Assembly: GCF_016756495.1 (NCBI RefSeq)
Contig: NZ_AP023243.1
Coordinates: forward strand, 6,638,501-6,702,500
DNA from: Mesorhizobium sp. 113-3-3
GTDB lineage: Bacteria > Pseudomonadota > Alphaproteobacteria > Rhizobiales > Rhizobiaceae
Length of the DNA: 64,000 nt
Direction: 5' to 3'
The translations under genes and the position numbers were made by a program. Every line of letters starts with the position of its first letter. Position 1 is the first letter of the stretch. Of this stretch, positions 9,417-18,722 are shown one piece after another. A model generated the notes under the pieces. That model had not been told where the DNA came from. It saw nothing but the letters and a program-made list of their open reading frames with translations, and ran no database searches.

Positions 9417-10721
9417 ATGAACGAAGAGATTTCAACCATGAACAAGAACTTTTCGCCTTCGAGCGACGGAAGCCTCGCAATTTTCGAGCGCCTTGAATCC
9501 GAGGTGCGTGGCTACATCCGCTCGTTTCCGATCCTATTCGATCGCGCGGTTGGCACTACCCTCATAGATGCAGACGGTCGAGAATATCTTGACTTCTTCG
9601 CAGGGTCAGGGGCCCTCAATTACGGTCACAACAACCCGTCCTTTAGGCAACCGTTGCTGGATTACATCGAGCGTGACGGAATCGTGCACGGGCTCGACCT
9701 TGCCACCACCGCCAAGAAGGCTTTTATCGAGGCGTTTGAGCGGTATATTCTGAGGCCGCGTGGTCTAACTTACAAATTGCAGTTCACGGGTCCCACTGGT
9801 ACGAACGCGGTCGAGGCGGCGCTAAAGCTGGCGCGCCTAGTGACCGGTAGGGCGAATATCGTCGCATTTACCAATGCGTTCCATGGCGTTAGCGCTGGAT
9901 CGTTGGCTGCGACTGGAAACAAGAAGTACCGGACTGCCGCAGGCTCTCCCCTCGCGCACGTGACGTCATTGCCATACGATGGTTATCTCGGCCCTACGGT
10001 GGACACGATTGACTACTTTGAGAAGCTGCTCAACGATCCTAGTAGTGGACTCGATAAACCTTCCGCAGTGATTCTGGAGGCAGTCCAAGGCGAAGGAGGC
10101 ATCAATCCTGCCAGTTTCCAATGGCTGCAACGGCTGCGTGAGCTGACCGCAAGACACGAGATCTTGATGATCGTCGATGACATTAAGGCGGGTGTGGGCC
10201 GCACGGGAAAGTTTTTCAGTTTTGAAGAGGCTAAGATCGTACCTGACATCGTCACTCTGTCGAAGTCCTTGTCGGCGGTTGGAACGCCGATGTCCCTCGT
10301 TCTTCTGAAGCCTGAACTGGATGTTTGGTCCCCTGGCGCGCATAGTGGTACGTTCAGGGGCAACAACCTTGCTTTCGTTACTGCTCGAGCCGCTCTGGAG
10401 ACCTACTGGGCAGATACCAAGTTTGAGGACGAAATCGCTAGCAAGTCCACGATGTTGGCTGAAGAACTCAAATCAATCGCGAACGATTTCCCCAACCTTG
10501 GCTTGAGTGTACGGGGCCGCGGATTGATGTACGGGCTTGTATCACAAAAGCACCCTTCATTGGCGGTCCAAGTCTCTCGGGAGGCCCTGCGTCGCGGCTT
10601 GGTGATCGAGACCTGCGGCGGGCGGGCTGAAGTGCTCAGTTTCTTAACTGCCCTCACCATTGCTGAGGCTGACCTGCGCCGTGGTCTGTCAATCGTTCGC
10701 GACAGCATTAGCGTGGTGTAG
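9417..10721 (+). CDS. Diaminobutyrate--2-oxoglutarate aminotransferase-like protein (EctB family)
   Basis: Class III PLP-dependent aminotransferase of 434 residues. It is very close to EctB throughout: ESEVRGYIRSFP, GALNYGHNNP, DGIVHGLDLAT, GPTGTNAVEAALKLAR, EAVQGEGGINPA, DDI.AG.GRTGKFFSFE and GTFRGNNLAFVTA. The Schiff-base lysine is K283 in SKSLSA, and D254 should contact the PLP ring nitrogen. EctB converts aspartate semialdehyde and glutamate to L-2,4-diaminobutyrate. One oddity is K257 in DDIKAG, where EctB normally has glutamine. No ectA or ectC is near, so ectoine is unlikely to be the product. Its neighbours are two ATP-grasp genes and an Lrp-type regulator. A second in-frame ATG lies seven codons downstream. 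Confidence 0.88.
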   Translation: MNEEISTMNKNFSPSSDGSLAIFERLESEVRGYIRSFPILFDRAVGTTLIDADGREYLDFFAGSGALNYGHNNPSFRQPLLDYIERDGIVHGLDLATTAKKAFIEAFERYILRPRGLTYKLQFTGPTGTNAVEAALKLARLVTGRANIVAFTNAFHGVSAGSLAATGNKKYRTAAGSPLAHVTSLPYDGYLGPTVDTIDYFEKLLNDPSSGLDKPSAVILEAVQGEGGINPASFQWLQRLRELTARHEILMIVDDIKAGVGRTGKFFSFEEAKIVPDIVTLSKSLSAVGTPMSLVLLKPELDVWSPGAHSGTFRGNNLAFVTARAALETYWADTKFEDEIASKSTMLAEELKSIANDFPNLGLSVRGRGLMYGLVSQKHPSLAVQVSREALRRGLVIETCGGRAEVLSFLTALTIAEADLRRGLSIVRDSISVV

Positions 10722-10740
10722 GAAGCATAGTGAAACGTTC

Positions 10741-11005
10741 GCCGTGAGGATCATGAAAAGTGCAAGACATCGTCGCCGGAAGCGCCAGCAAGCGAGCGGA
10801 GACGCTACTGGCAACGGCGTCGCGATTGCCACCAGCCGCCGTGCGAACCTCGTCCGGTGATAGTATGTCGCTGTTGAGGTCGGTGAGAATTCGCGGACCC
10901 GGGCGGATCGAACAGTTTGACGACCGGGACGTGGTCGATTTCGGTGCTCGGTAACGCCATTGGCGAGTAGCAGGGAGCGCAGTTCATCGGTGATCAGGAT
11001 GATGG
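10741..11005 (-). pseudogene. DUF2958-type protein remnant
   Basis: Leftward frames contain ILITDELRSLLLANG, then in another frame STEIDHVPVVKLFDPPG, then in a third LTDLNSDILSPDE. This order resembles the N-terminus of DUF2958 proteins, which are common on rhizobial plasmids and conjugative islands. Two frameshifts and loss of the rest make it a fragment. The family name is from memory, so confidence is moderate. Confidence 0.55.
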
Positions 11006-11130
11006 AGTAGCTCCTTGTCAAATCGCGCGCGAGCCTGGCAGGGTGACCAGTCCAGTGACCGAGTTAGGTGTGTAGTCCCGGAATGTGATGGTGTACCATT
11101 GATCGTGAGTCGGCAGGAGGAGGATGCGCT

Positions 11131-11271
11131 ATGGCAAGTGTTCTTCACGGCAGCGCCCGCACACGGAATTCCTGACAGTCCCACGACGCCGTGTCTTCGA
11201 GCCGAGTTCCAAGCGTCGCAAGAGAGCACCCGGTCCCTTGCCGCCCGCTACGGCCTGAACCCGAAGACGTG
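11131..11271 (+). pseudogene. IS481-type transposase N-terminal remnant
   Basis: After a strong ribosome binding site (GGAGGAGG) an ATG opens MASVLHGSART. A shift to another frame gives LRAEFQASQESTRSLAARYGLNPKT, the helix-turn-helix start of IS481-family transposases (compare ALAKRYGINQKTVAKW). The match ends abruptly and no catalytic domain follows. Confidence 0.65.
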
Positions 11272-11430
11272 ATCAGGTCATAGCAGCGATTGATCACTCC
11301 TGACGAACTGGTCTGGTCTCCGTGGCCACATCGATTCGGGCACCCGCGCGGGCGACGCTCACCTTCTGCTACGTTTCCTTGGTGCGACCCTCCTGCTGGC
11401 ATTCGAGGGAACCGCCTGGTTAGCATAACC

Positions 11431-11901
11431 CTACTCGCCAACTGGCACAGCAAAGGGTACCTTAGTGCGATCCATGACGACCATTGTGCTAAATTCTTTG
11501 ATGTCGGCATTCTCGTAAAAAAAGCGACGAGCGAATGCCTCGTACTCCTCCATCCCGCGTACGGAGATCATAAGAACGAAATCTGCTATACCTGTCACAT
11601 AATATGCGTTCATAATCTCGGGCGTCCGTCGAATGGCTCGCTTGAAACGATCAATGATATCTGAGCGATCACGCTGGACACTGATATACACCAGCATGAG
11701 CATTGGCCGGCCGACGGCTTCCGGCGAAATTATGGCTACGTCAGCCTCAATGACACCGGCATCACGAAGTCGTTTTAAGCGCCGCTGACAAGCGTGGGCT
11801 GACTGGCCAGCAATTCGGGCAAGTTCTTTTGTAGTAAGACGGTTGTTTCTCTGCACGGCGTTGAGTATCTTCCGGTCAATTCGATCCAATGCATTGGCCA
11901 T
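11431..11901 (-). CDS. Lrp/AsnC family transcriptional regulator
   Basis: A complete regulator of 156 residues. The N-terminal winged helix-turn-helix runs LDRIDRKILNAVQRNNRLTTKELARIAGQS...CQRRLKRLRDAGVI. It is followed by the effector-binding RAM domain (PMLMLVYISVQRD, IMNAYYVTGIADFVLMISV and FARRFFYENADIKEFSTMVVMD). Members respond to amino acids and often control the adjacent amino-acid gene. It sits between the EctB-like gene (convergent) and a second ATP-grasp gene (same strand, about 100 bases away), so control of that set is plausible. A decayed close relative lies at 63.4-63.9 kb. Confidence 0.94.
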   Translation of the reverse strand: MANALDRIDRKILNAVQRNNRLTTKELARIAGQSAHACQRRLKRLRDAGVIEADVAIISPEAVGRPMLMLVYISVQRDRSDIIDRFKRAIRRTPEIMNAYYVTGIADFVLMISVRGMEEYEAFARRFFYENADIKEFSTMVVMDRTKVPFAVPVGE

Positions 11902-11999
11902 TTCTGCAATATCTCTCTCATTCTCTTATTGAATGGATCTTTGGCAACGATCATCTCGTACCTGGCTCAGCAGCACCGACACCGACAGGTACATTGTTC

Positions 12000-13220
12000 T
12001 TATTCTCCATATGTCGGAAATGGTGTAATGGACCAATCAATCAAGTCGATGGCACGTTGAAGTATTGCGTCGGTCTGAGTACGGGTGGCTGAAGCAGCGA
12101 TGATATATCCCATGCAGTCTCGACAATCGCCTTTCCTGGTGATCAGCGTCTTTGGCTTAACAAAGAATTTGACTTCGGTTACACCCGGTATATTAGCAGC
12201 TTGGTCACCATCGATCCAATCGAGGATGCCATCGCGATCTGCAACTAGGAACCGCGCGGCCGCAGAGTGGGAATGCCTTTTGCGTAAATTGCATTCATCG
12301 CCGATAACAAGCTTAATGTGCTCGGTGATCAGATCGATACCGTAAGCCAGTTCGACCAGTTGTGGAGTAGGCGATCCCGCAAGTCGCGGATTTACTTCGA
12401 TAACGACCGGGCCACTCTTCGTCCAACGGAGTTCAATGTTTGTGGGACCCCAGCCAAGTCCAAGAGCTGCCAAACAGCTCAGCGAAGCATCGGCGATACG
12501 TTTTTGCTCGTCATCGGTCAGCAGCGCCGGATAGCTCCACTCATGGTAGACGAAGTGCGGTGGTGGGCCGTAATCACCGGAGCCGATCCAAACGAGATCA
12601 TTGCCCATCATCTCAGCGCAATACTGCGGGCCCTGTGCGAATTCTTCGACCAATATCCTTGGCGAGGACCGCCAAATGTGGCTCTCGCCCAATAGATAAG
12701 CCATATGTTCGGACAACTCATTGCGGCTGCGGCACAATCGGACACCGACGCTGCCAGTACCTACCGCTGGCTTGACGACCACCGGCAGGCCGATTTCTGC
12801 GGCAGCGCTTTCTATATCCATCGCGGTCGCTGCCAGGCGATAAGCAGGCACCGGAACGCCGGCTTCTGTGAGGAGCTGGCGTTGAGTGAATTTGTCGCAA
12901 CACTGCTCAATCGATGAGGGATTTGGTCCCGGTAGATCGAAATGCCGGCATAGCGTGCCAACTGTCGCATAAGCCGACTCATTGGCAGACGTAATGCCAG
13001 CAATATCATAGGTCTCACGTAACCGGGAACATTCGCGGATCAGCGCATCAAGATCGTCTGTATCTACCCGAATGGCTGCACCCTCTTCCGCTGCAAGATC
13101 CTCGTACCTGGAAGGATCAGCCGATAGGACAATTGAGTGAAGAGCAAGACGCCGGGCCGCTTGAGCGTATCGCAGGGTATTACTTGCACTTTCAATCATT
13201 ATGATAGTTCTTATTGCCAT
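12000..13220 (-). CDS. ATP-grasp domain carboxylate-amine ligase
   Basis: A 406-residue ATP-grasp protein resembling amino-acid or dipeptide ligases and the carbamoyl-phosphate-synthase large-chain fold. Starting at MAIRTIIMIESASNTLRYAQAARRL is supported by GAGG eight bases upstream; an ATG 81 bases earlier has no such site. The order is a Rossmann-like pre-ATP-grasp domain, CDKFTQRQLLTEAGVPVPAYRL, the ATP lysine segment LPVVVKPAVGTGSVGVRL, ILVEEFAQGPQYCAEMM, and the metal-binding NIELRW...VVIEVNPRLAGSPTPQLVELAYG. It would activate a carboxylate as acyl phosphate and couple it to an amine. Substrates are unknown. It lies about 100 bases upstream of, and on the same strand as, the Lrp-type gene. 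Confidence 0.88.
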   Translation of the reverse strand: MAIRTIIMIESASNTLRYAQAARRLALHSIVLSADPSRYEDLAAEEGAAIRVDTDDLDALIRECSRLRETYDIAGITSANESAYATVGTLCRHFDLPGPNPSSIEQCCDKFTQRQLLTEAGVPVPAYRLAATAMDIESAAAEIGLPVVVKPAVGTGSVGVRLCRSRNELSEHMAYLLGESHIWRSSPRILVEEFAQGPQYCAEMMGNDLVWIGSGDYGPPPHFVYHEWSYPALLTDDEQKRIADASLSCLAALGLGWGPTNIELRWTKSGPVVIEVNPRLAGSPTPQLVELAYGIDLITEHIKLVIGDECNLRKRHSHSAAARFLVADRDGILDWIDGDQAANIPGVTEVKFFVKPKTLITRKGDCRDCMGYIIAASATRTQTDAILQRAIDLIDWSITPFPTYGE

Positions 13221-13636
13221 GGATCTTGCCTCAAACGTTGATTGCTGAATAATTGTACCGATTTCAGAGCGGAATCGGCCGTCACTAAAGTCCGTCTGCA
13301 TTTAACTTAACAGTCTCAGTGATTTGCGTTCGTGAATGTATCGTAAATTTATGTTAATAAAATGTTGCAACCACTGGATTGACCGTAAGGATTATTGGCG
13401 AGTTGCTGGCCACGCGATGAGAATGCCAATTGCCAAATAGAACGCCTGAGATTAGAGCAATGGCGAATTGGAGGCACAACGAGTGAGGGAACGACGCCGG
13501 CAACTGAGGTTAGCAATGTCTGCCCATGACCCAGGGCTGGGGGGAGCCACCTGCAATGCGTCGTAGCATTCGCCTATCCCGAGAGGGTGCGCCGGATCAT
13601 CTTACAACCGATGACATCAACAAACGCGCTCATGTG
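13221..13636. other. Upstream region of the ATP-grasp gene, no gene recognised
   Basis: The left part is AT-rich (around 13300-13370), consistent with a promoter for the leftward ATP-grasp/Lrp genes. No coding remnant, repeat or clear operator was recognised. The IS3 remnant starts at its right edge. Confidence 0.45.
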
Positions 13637-13870
13637 CTAAATCGCGTTCCTCGGCTTCGGCCGGCGGGACGTTGCCGATGGGCTCCAGCAGCCGGCGATC
13701 GGTGAACCAGTCGACCCATTCCAGCGTCGCGAACTCGGGGCCTCGAACGAGCGCCATGGTCCGCGTCGATGGATCACCTCAGGCTTGTAGACACCGTTGA
13801 TCGTCTCGGCGAGGCCCTTGTCGCAGGTTTCGCCGGCGCTTCCCACCGAGGGCTCGACGCCGGCCTCCGC
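13637..13870 (-). pseudogene. IS3-family OrfB C-terminal remnant
   Basis: Leftward frames give GVEPSVGSAGETCDKGLAET, INGVYKPEVIHRRGPWRSFEAP and, after a one-base slip, FATLEWVDWFTDRRLLEPIG. This is the conserved C-terminus of IS3-group integrase-type transposases, with the final catalytic glutamate region (LAETINGVYK). The remainder of the element is absent. Confidence 0.8.
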
Positions 13871-14029
13871 CACGGGCTCGCGATGAGCATTGGAAAGCGG
13901 CGATCGGCGCGGTCTGGACGAGCGCCACGGCCGCCGGTGGCGGGAGCGATGGACAGAATAGATTCTGGCCGGCAATTGCGACGGGGCTGGAAGATGCTGC
14001 GCTCGAAGCCGGCGTGAGCAGGCTGTAGG

Positions 14030-15058
14030 AACCAGATGGTTCCGAAGGGCGGGCGGTATGCCACCAGCGAAGTTCAGGTCGCAATAGCCCAGACGAAGCC
14101 GGCCAGTTCGCGAGCGATCGCCGTAGCCACGATGTGGCCGGCTGCCGGCTCTGATCGGCCGCACGTGCGGATCAGCTTGGGCAACCCCTCTTGTCGGAGC
14201 AACTGTTCACGGCTGATCCTTGCAGGGAACCGATAGCTCCAGGCGCCACGACCAGCGTTCGCCGGGCGTTGCCTGCTTTCGTTACGCCGCCCTGACGCCT
14301 AGTTCCACCGCTGGAATGTTCCAAGGGGACCAGACCGAGATAGGCCAAGAGCTGCCGGCGGTTCTCAAAGCGCGTGACGTCGCCGAGTTCCGCGATCACG
14401 GTCGGGGCCGTCACAAGGGCCATTCCTCGAAGCGCGTGCAGAGCGTGGACCATCGGCGCCAACACCCACTCCTCGAGCATGGTCTCGATCTGTGCCGTCA
14501 GCCGATCACGACGGGCCGCCGCGGCTCTGATCGTTGACATACAGTCTTCCAGGACGATGTGGGGGCGGGCTGCTCGAAGCGTAGCCCAGCCAGCCAGCCG
14601 CGATGCATTTGCGTCCAGGCGGGACGATTGTGGAATGCAACAGAAATCCGGAGAGCTGCTGGCGGGATGCAGCTTCGCCGGATTGATGGCGTTCCGACGG
14701 TCCGTCTTGATCCGGTCTCCGGCTTGCGAGGGATCAGCGACGGCGCGACCACCAGACAGCCGTGCCCCGCCGCGGTCAGTTGCCGCTGAATGCCGTAGCA
14801 CACGGTCGGGACTCATACCAGAACCGGAGCACGGCTCCCGGCAGAGAGAGCTTGCTCAAAGTCGCCTCAGGGCCGCAGGCGCATTCGATATCTGTCCGTG
14901 TTCGCGAACGTCTCCGCGCCTGCTTCCAACTGCCAGAGCGACCGAGATCGTCTCTTTGTGAACATCAAACCGACGTAGCTGTCATGCTCGTCCCTGGGTC
15001 CGTCTCCACCGCAAGGCTCGGCGCCGGGACATCCAGCGCGACCCTCGATAACCTGCAT
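14030..15058 (-). pseudogene. IS110-family transposase remnant
   Basis: Leftward blocks in several frames match IS110 transposases: DSYVGL near the N-terminus, LTAAGHGCLVVAPSLIPRKP, then a long in-frame stretch ALRGMALVTAPTVIAELGDV, RFENRRQLLAYLGLVP and SSGGTRRQGGVTKAGNARR. Frameshifts and a stop after DKRGCPS show it is inactive. Its boundaries are approximate because no terminal sequences were identified. Confidence 0.8.
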
Positions 15059-15253
15059 ACTGTGAAACGGGTCGCCCTACCTCAGGCATGCGGTCTAGCC
15101 CGTCTTATTCGCGAGCGGCTTGGTTCCTTTGCCACGAAGCGCGCGGACGTGGAGGCGTGAGGCGTCCTTTTCACCGCGGCTGAGGCTGGACTTGTGGAAC
15201 GCGCTGGAGGGTGGAAGGTGTTGGTTAAGCGGGGGGCTTTGATGCCCCGGCGC

Positions 15254-16530
15254 TCATGGTCCTCCTGGCTGCAGGTTGAGGGTCATCGCTCGGAACAGGC
15301 TGGCCTCGGGACAGGTGGCGGCGAAGGCCAGGCGGATGCGCGAGATGGTTTCGATGACGCGGGCGCCGAGCTTAAGGAGCCTGAGCCGCAGTGTGGCGAA
15401 CTCGGCGTTGCTGAGATGATGGGCTCCGGACACCGCCTCGCGTAGGGCGAGCATCAGCGGCGGTGTGCAAGACGAGGCGCACTTGGTTGGCAATCGGTGA
15501 GCGGCAGCTGGTGCGCTGGGTCTTGTAGATCACGTCGTAGACATGCGCGGCGGAGCCTTTGTCGAGATTGGTGACGACGAAGCGGACGTCGAGGCCCATC
15601 GAGGTTGCCTTGAGCGGGCGCAGACGCGACGTTCCGTCTTCCGGGATTTCGGCTTGTATCGTTTCGGCGTAACCGCGCAGCACCGGCTTCTGCTCGAGCG
15701 CGCGGCGGGTGCGGATGTCGTCGGCGGCTTCATCAACGAGACGCTGGAGAACCGTGTTGCCGGGCAGGCCAAAGACGTAGTCGATCGCATTGTCCTCGCA
15801 CCAGACCATGACTTCCGCCCGGCCATAGTGGCCATCGCCGCGGATCAGGACGCAGATGGCCGCGGATCTCCTTGCCCGTCGGGGTCTTGCCAGGACGCAG
15901 GATCATGGCGACCGGGCGTCCTGTCGCGGCGTCCTGGATGGGGATCGGCAGGAAGTAGCGCTCGTCGTAAATGGCATTGAAGAGCGAGAGCTGCTGATGG
16001 CCGTGAACGACATCAACCGTGTCGTCGATGTGAGAGTGATGCTTGCGGGTGGCGCGGCATAGCTCGACAGCCAGAGATCGACCAGCACCCAGCCGAGCCG
16101 GATGACGGTGCGCAGGTCCGGCAGGTTCTCCACCCGCGAGCATGTCGGCTGCGAGCACAGATCCAGCCCGCTGTCGGGCAGCCGCCCGCAGGCGAGCCCG
16201 AAAGCCGGATCACTGCGCAGCAGGTCGAGATCGTTGGCATCCTCGTAGCCGCAGGCGATCGCAAAGATGCGGGCGCGCAGAATGTCGGCCATGGCGTGCG
16301 TCACCCGCGCTGGATCGCGCAGATCGTGGATCGCGGCGGCGAAGAAGCGGGGCACGCAATCCCGCCGCAGCGTCTTCCGCAGACGACGACGTTGCCGCTC
16401 GCGTTGACCCATGAACTGGAAAGGGATATTTTTCGTCAGATCTCTAGACCTACCCGAACGACCTGCATGACCCTCCTCCTTCATCGCAGTTGAGACGTGC
16501 GAGATACCACCTTCTCCAGAGGGCAGGTCC
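15254..16530 (-). pseudogene. IS1380-family transposase remnant
   Basis: Leftward blocks in three frames reproduce an IS1380 transposase: ADILRARIFAIACGYEDAND with LDLLRSDPAFGLACGRLPDSG, QQLSLFNAIYDERYFLPIPI, RPVAMILRPGKTPTGKEI, MVWCEDNAIDYVFGLPGNTVL, RFVVTNLDKGSAAHVYDVIY and a C-terminal LFRAMTLNLQPGGP. The order is intact, but at least three frameshifts split the gene. Confidence 0.85.
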
Positions 16531-16684
16531 ATTTACTACAGGAGTTGAAGTTGATGTATTTCGCTTCGCCTGTGGTCATATGTCCGGCTTTCGACGCGAT
16601 CTGGTGTCGCTGGCCAAGATGGTTCCGCGAGGCGCGTTCCAAACACGGCAACGGTGTTGCTCACACGTGCGGTTGATTCGCTGG

Positions 16685-17003
16685 TCAGAGTTCCGGGCGC
16701 TTGTTGGCCCATGGGTTCAGCCTTTCGAAGGCTGCAGAGGCCTGCAAGACACCAAGATCATCGAAGCGCTTGCCAACGATCTGGAGACCGACAGGAAGCT
16801 CACTCTGGGTAAATCCGCATGGCACGCTTGCGGCCGGGTTCCAGGACATGTTGAACGGATAGCTGAACTCCGCCCACATAATCCAGTCCCATGGATGCGT
16901 AGGCCAGTGATCTGGCATCGCGCGGCGGCGGCCTTCACGAGCGACGCGACTTCAGGATCGACGCGGGCGACGCCTAAATTCGGGCTGTAGGCAATCCGCT
17001 TGC
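16685..17003 (-). pseudogene. Amidase pseudogene, C-terminal part (split by IS21 element)
   Basis: The leftward reading from the IS edge gives KRIAYSPNLGVARVDPEVASLVKAAAA. After a frame change it gives SYPFNMSWNPAASVPCGF, LPVGLQIVGKRFDDLGVL and a stop, which is the C-terminus of an amidase-signature enzyme. Only about 20 residues separate the two blocks where the family has well over 100, so there is an internal deletion as well as a frameshift. The 5' part of the same gene continues on the other side of the IS at 19628. Confidence 0.85.
16997..17003. repeat. Target-site duplication, left copy (CGCTTGC)
   Basis: CGCTTGC here recurs at 19628-19634 directly outside the other end of the IS21-type element. 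Removing the element and one repeat restores the amidase frame (GKR-IAYSPNLG). Confidence 0.9.
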
Positions 17004-17174
17004 TGCGGATTCCGACGTGAAGCCGGCCGCCATTCCGATCAAACACCGGCCACCATTCCGGTATGAAGCCGGCCACCATTCCAACCAAAGACCGGCCGGT
17101 TTTCGGCACTGAAGATTACCTCCTGGGTCAGCAACTTTGGCAGCAATTACCTCGCGATGAACGAGGACATTTTG

Positions 17175-18710
17175 ATGCCGGCAAAGAGAAGGCTGACCAT
17201 GAGACAGTTGAGACAAATGCTTCGGCTTGCCGGAAGCGGGACCAGCTCCCGCGAGATTGCGGTCGTGCTGGGAATAGCACGCAGTACGGTGCAGGATAAT
17301 CTGCGGCGCGCAGCGGCAATCGGGTTGAGCTGGCCCCTGCCAGGCGAGCTGACCGATGACGCGCTTGAGAACAAACTCTTCGCTCGCAATGGCGTCAAAC
17401 AGGGCACGCGGCGGCGCGCAGAGCCGAACTGGGCCGATCTTGCCGTCGAGCTCAAGAAGCCGGGCGTCACGCTCCTCATCTTGTGGGAAGAGTATCGAGG
17501 AAGTCATCCCGACGGATATGGCTACAGCCGGTTCTGCGAGCTCTTTCGCAGCTTCGAACAGCGGCTTTCGCCGACGATGCGCCAGGAACACGCCGCCGGC
17601 GACAAGGTCTTCGTCGACTATTCCGGCAAGAAGATCCCGATCGTTGATCGAGACACCGGCGAGCTCCGTGAGGCGGAGATCTTTGTGGCGGTCTTGGGAG
17701 CGTCCAGCTTCACCTATGCCGAAGCAACCTGGACCCAGACACTACCTGATTGGATTGGTTCGCACGTCAGGATGTTTCGTTTTTTTGATGGCGTTCCCCG
17801 ACTGATCGTCCCCGACAATCTGAAGTCGGGTGTCAGCCGCGCCAGCTTCTACGATCCCGAGATCAATCGCAGCTACGGCATGATGGCATCCCATTATGGC
17901 GTCGGCGTTCTTCCGGCACGGCCGCGACGGCCGAAGGACAAATCGAAAGTCGAGAACGGCGTGCGTTTCGCCCAGTCATGCATTCTGGGGCGGCTGCGCA
18001 ACCAGACCTTCTTCTCGCTGGCCGAGGCCAATGCCGCCATTCGCCAGGCACTCGATCGCATCAATGATCACGTCATGCGTCGGCTGGGCGTCAGTCGCCG
18101 GCAATTGTTTGAGAGCGTCGAGCGTGCTGCGCTCGCAAGCCTTCCGAGCAAAGACTACGAATTCGCCGAGTGGCGTTTGGCCCGCGTCTCGACGGATTAC
18201 CACGTCGAGTTCAAGACCTTCTTTTATTCCGTGCCGCACAGCCTCATTCGCCAGCAAGTCGATCTGAGAGCAACGGCACGCACCATCGAGATCTTCCACC
18301 GCGGCAAGCGCATTGCCGTCCATCAGCGCCGCTATGGCGGCCCTCGTCATGGGACGGATCCGGATCATATGCCCAGCTCCCACCGGCGATATGCCGAGTG
18401 GACGCCGGATCGTTTCCGTCGCTGGGCCGCATCCGTCGGGCCCGAGACGGAAGGCTTGGTTGTCGCAATCCTCGCCAGCCGCCCACATCCTGAACAAGGC
18501 TTTCGGACATGCCTGGGTGTCCTTCGCCTGTTTCGCGATATCACACGCGACCGCGCCGAAGCCGTGTCAGCCCGCGCTGTCGAGATCGGTGGGCTGAACT
18601 GCAAGAGCATCGCCTCGCTTATCGCCAATCACAAGGCCGCAAGGCATTCCACCGAACCGACCGCCATCGTCGATCACGCCAATCTGCGTGGCCCCGATTA
18701 CTTCCATTGA
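17175..18710 (+). CDS. istA: IS21-family transposase IstA (type A, copy 1)
   Basis: DDE-type transposase of 511 residues from the start MPAKRRLTMRQLRQML. This start is chosen over an ATG 18 bases upstream because GAGGA sits in front of it. An N-terminal helix-turn-helix (SSREIAVVLGIARSTVQDNLRRA) precedes the catalytic core with KVFVDYSGKKI (first Asp), RLIVPDNLKSGV (second Asp) and DKSKVENGV (Glu). A C-terminal DNA-binding region follows. All catalytic residues are present, so it is probably functional. istB follows 12 bases downstream. Confidence 0.95.
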   Translation: MPAKRRLTMRQLRQMLRLAGSGTSSREIAVVLGIARSTVQDNLRRAAAIGLSWPLPGELTDDALENKLFARNGVKQGTRRRAEPNWADLAVELKKPGVTLLILWEEYRGSHPDGYGYSRFCELFRSFEQRLSPTMRQEHAAGDKVFVDYSGKKIPIVDRDTGELREAEIFVAVLGASSFTYAEATWTQTLPDWIGSHVRMFRFFDGVPRLIVPDNLKSGVSRASFYDPEINRSYGMMASHYGVGVLPARPRRPKDKSKVENGVRFAQSCILGRLRNQTFFSLAEANAAIRQALDRINDHVMRRLGVSRRQLFESVERAALASLPSKDYEFAEWRLARVSTDYHVEFKTFFYSVPHSLIRQQVDLRATARTIEIFHRGKRIAVHQRRYGGPRHGTDPDHMPSSHRRYAEWTPDRFRRWAASVGPETEGLVVAILASRPHPEQGFRTCLGVLRLFRDITRDRAEAVSARAVEIGGLNCKSIASLIANHKAARHSTEPTAIVDHANLRGPDYFH

Positions 18711-18722
18711 GGAGACATACCA

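Noticed and set aside
9417..10721. Ectoine biosynthesis operon
   Set aside because: Only an EctB-like gene is present; no EctA acetyltransferase or EctC synthase occurs anywhere in the window.
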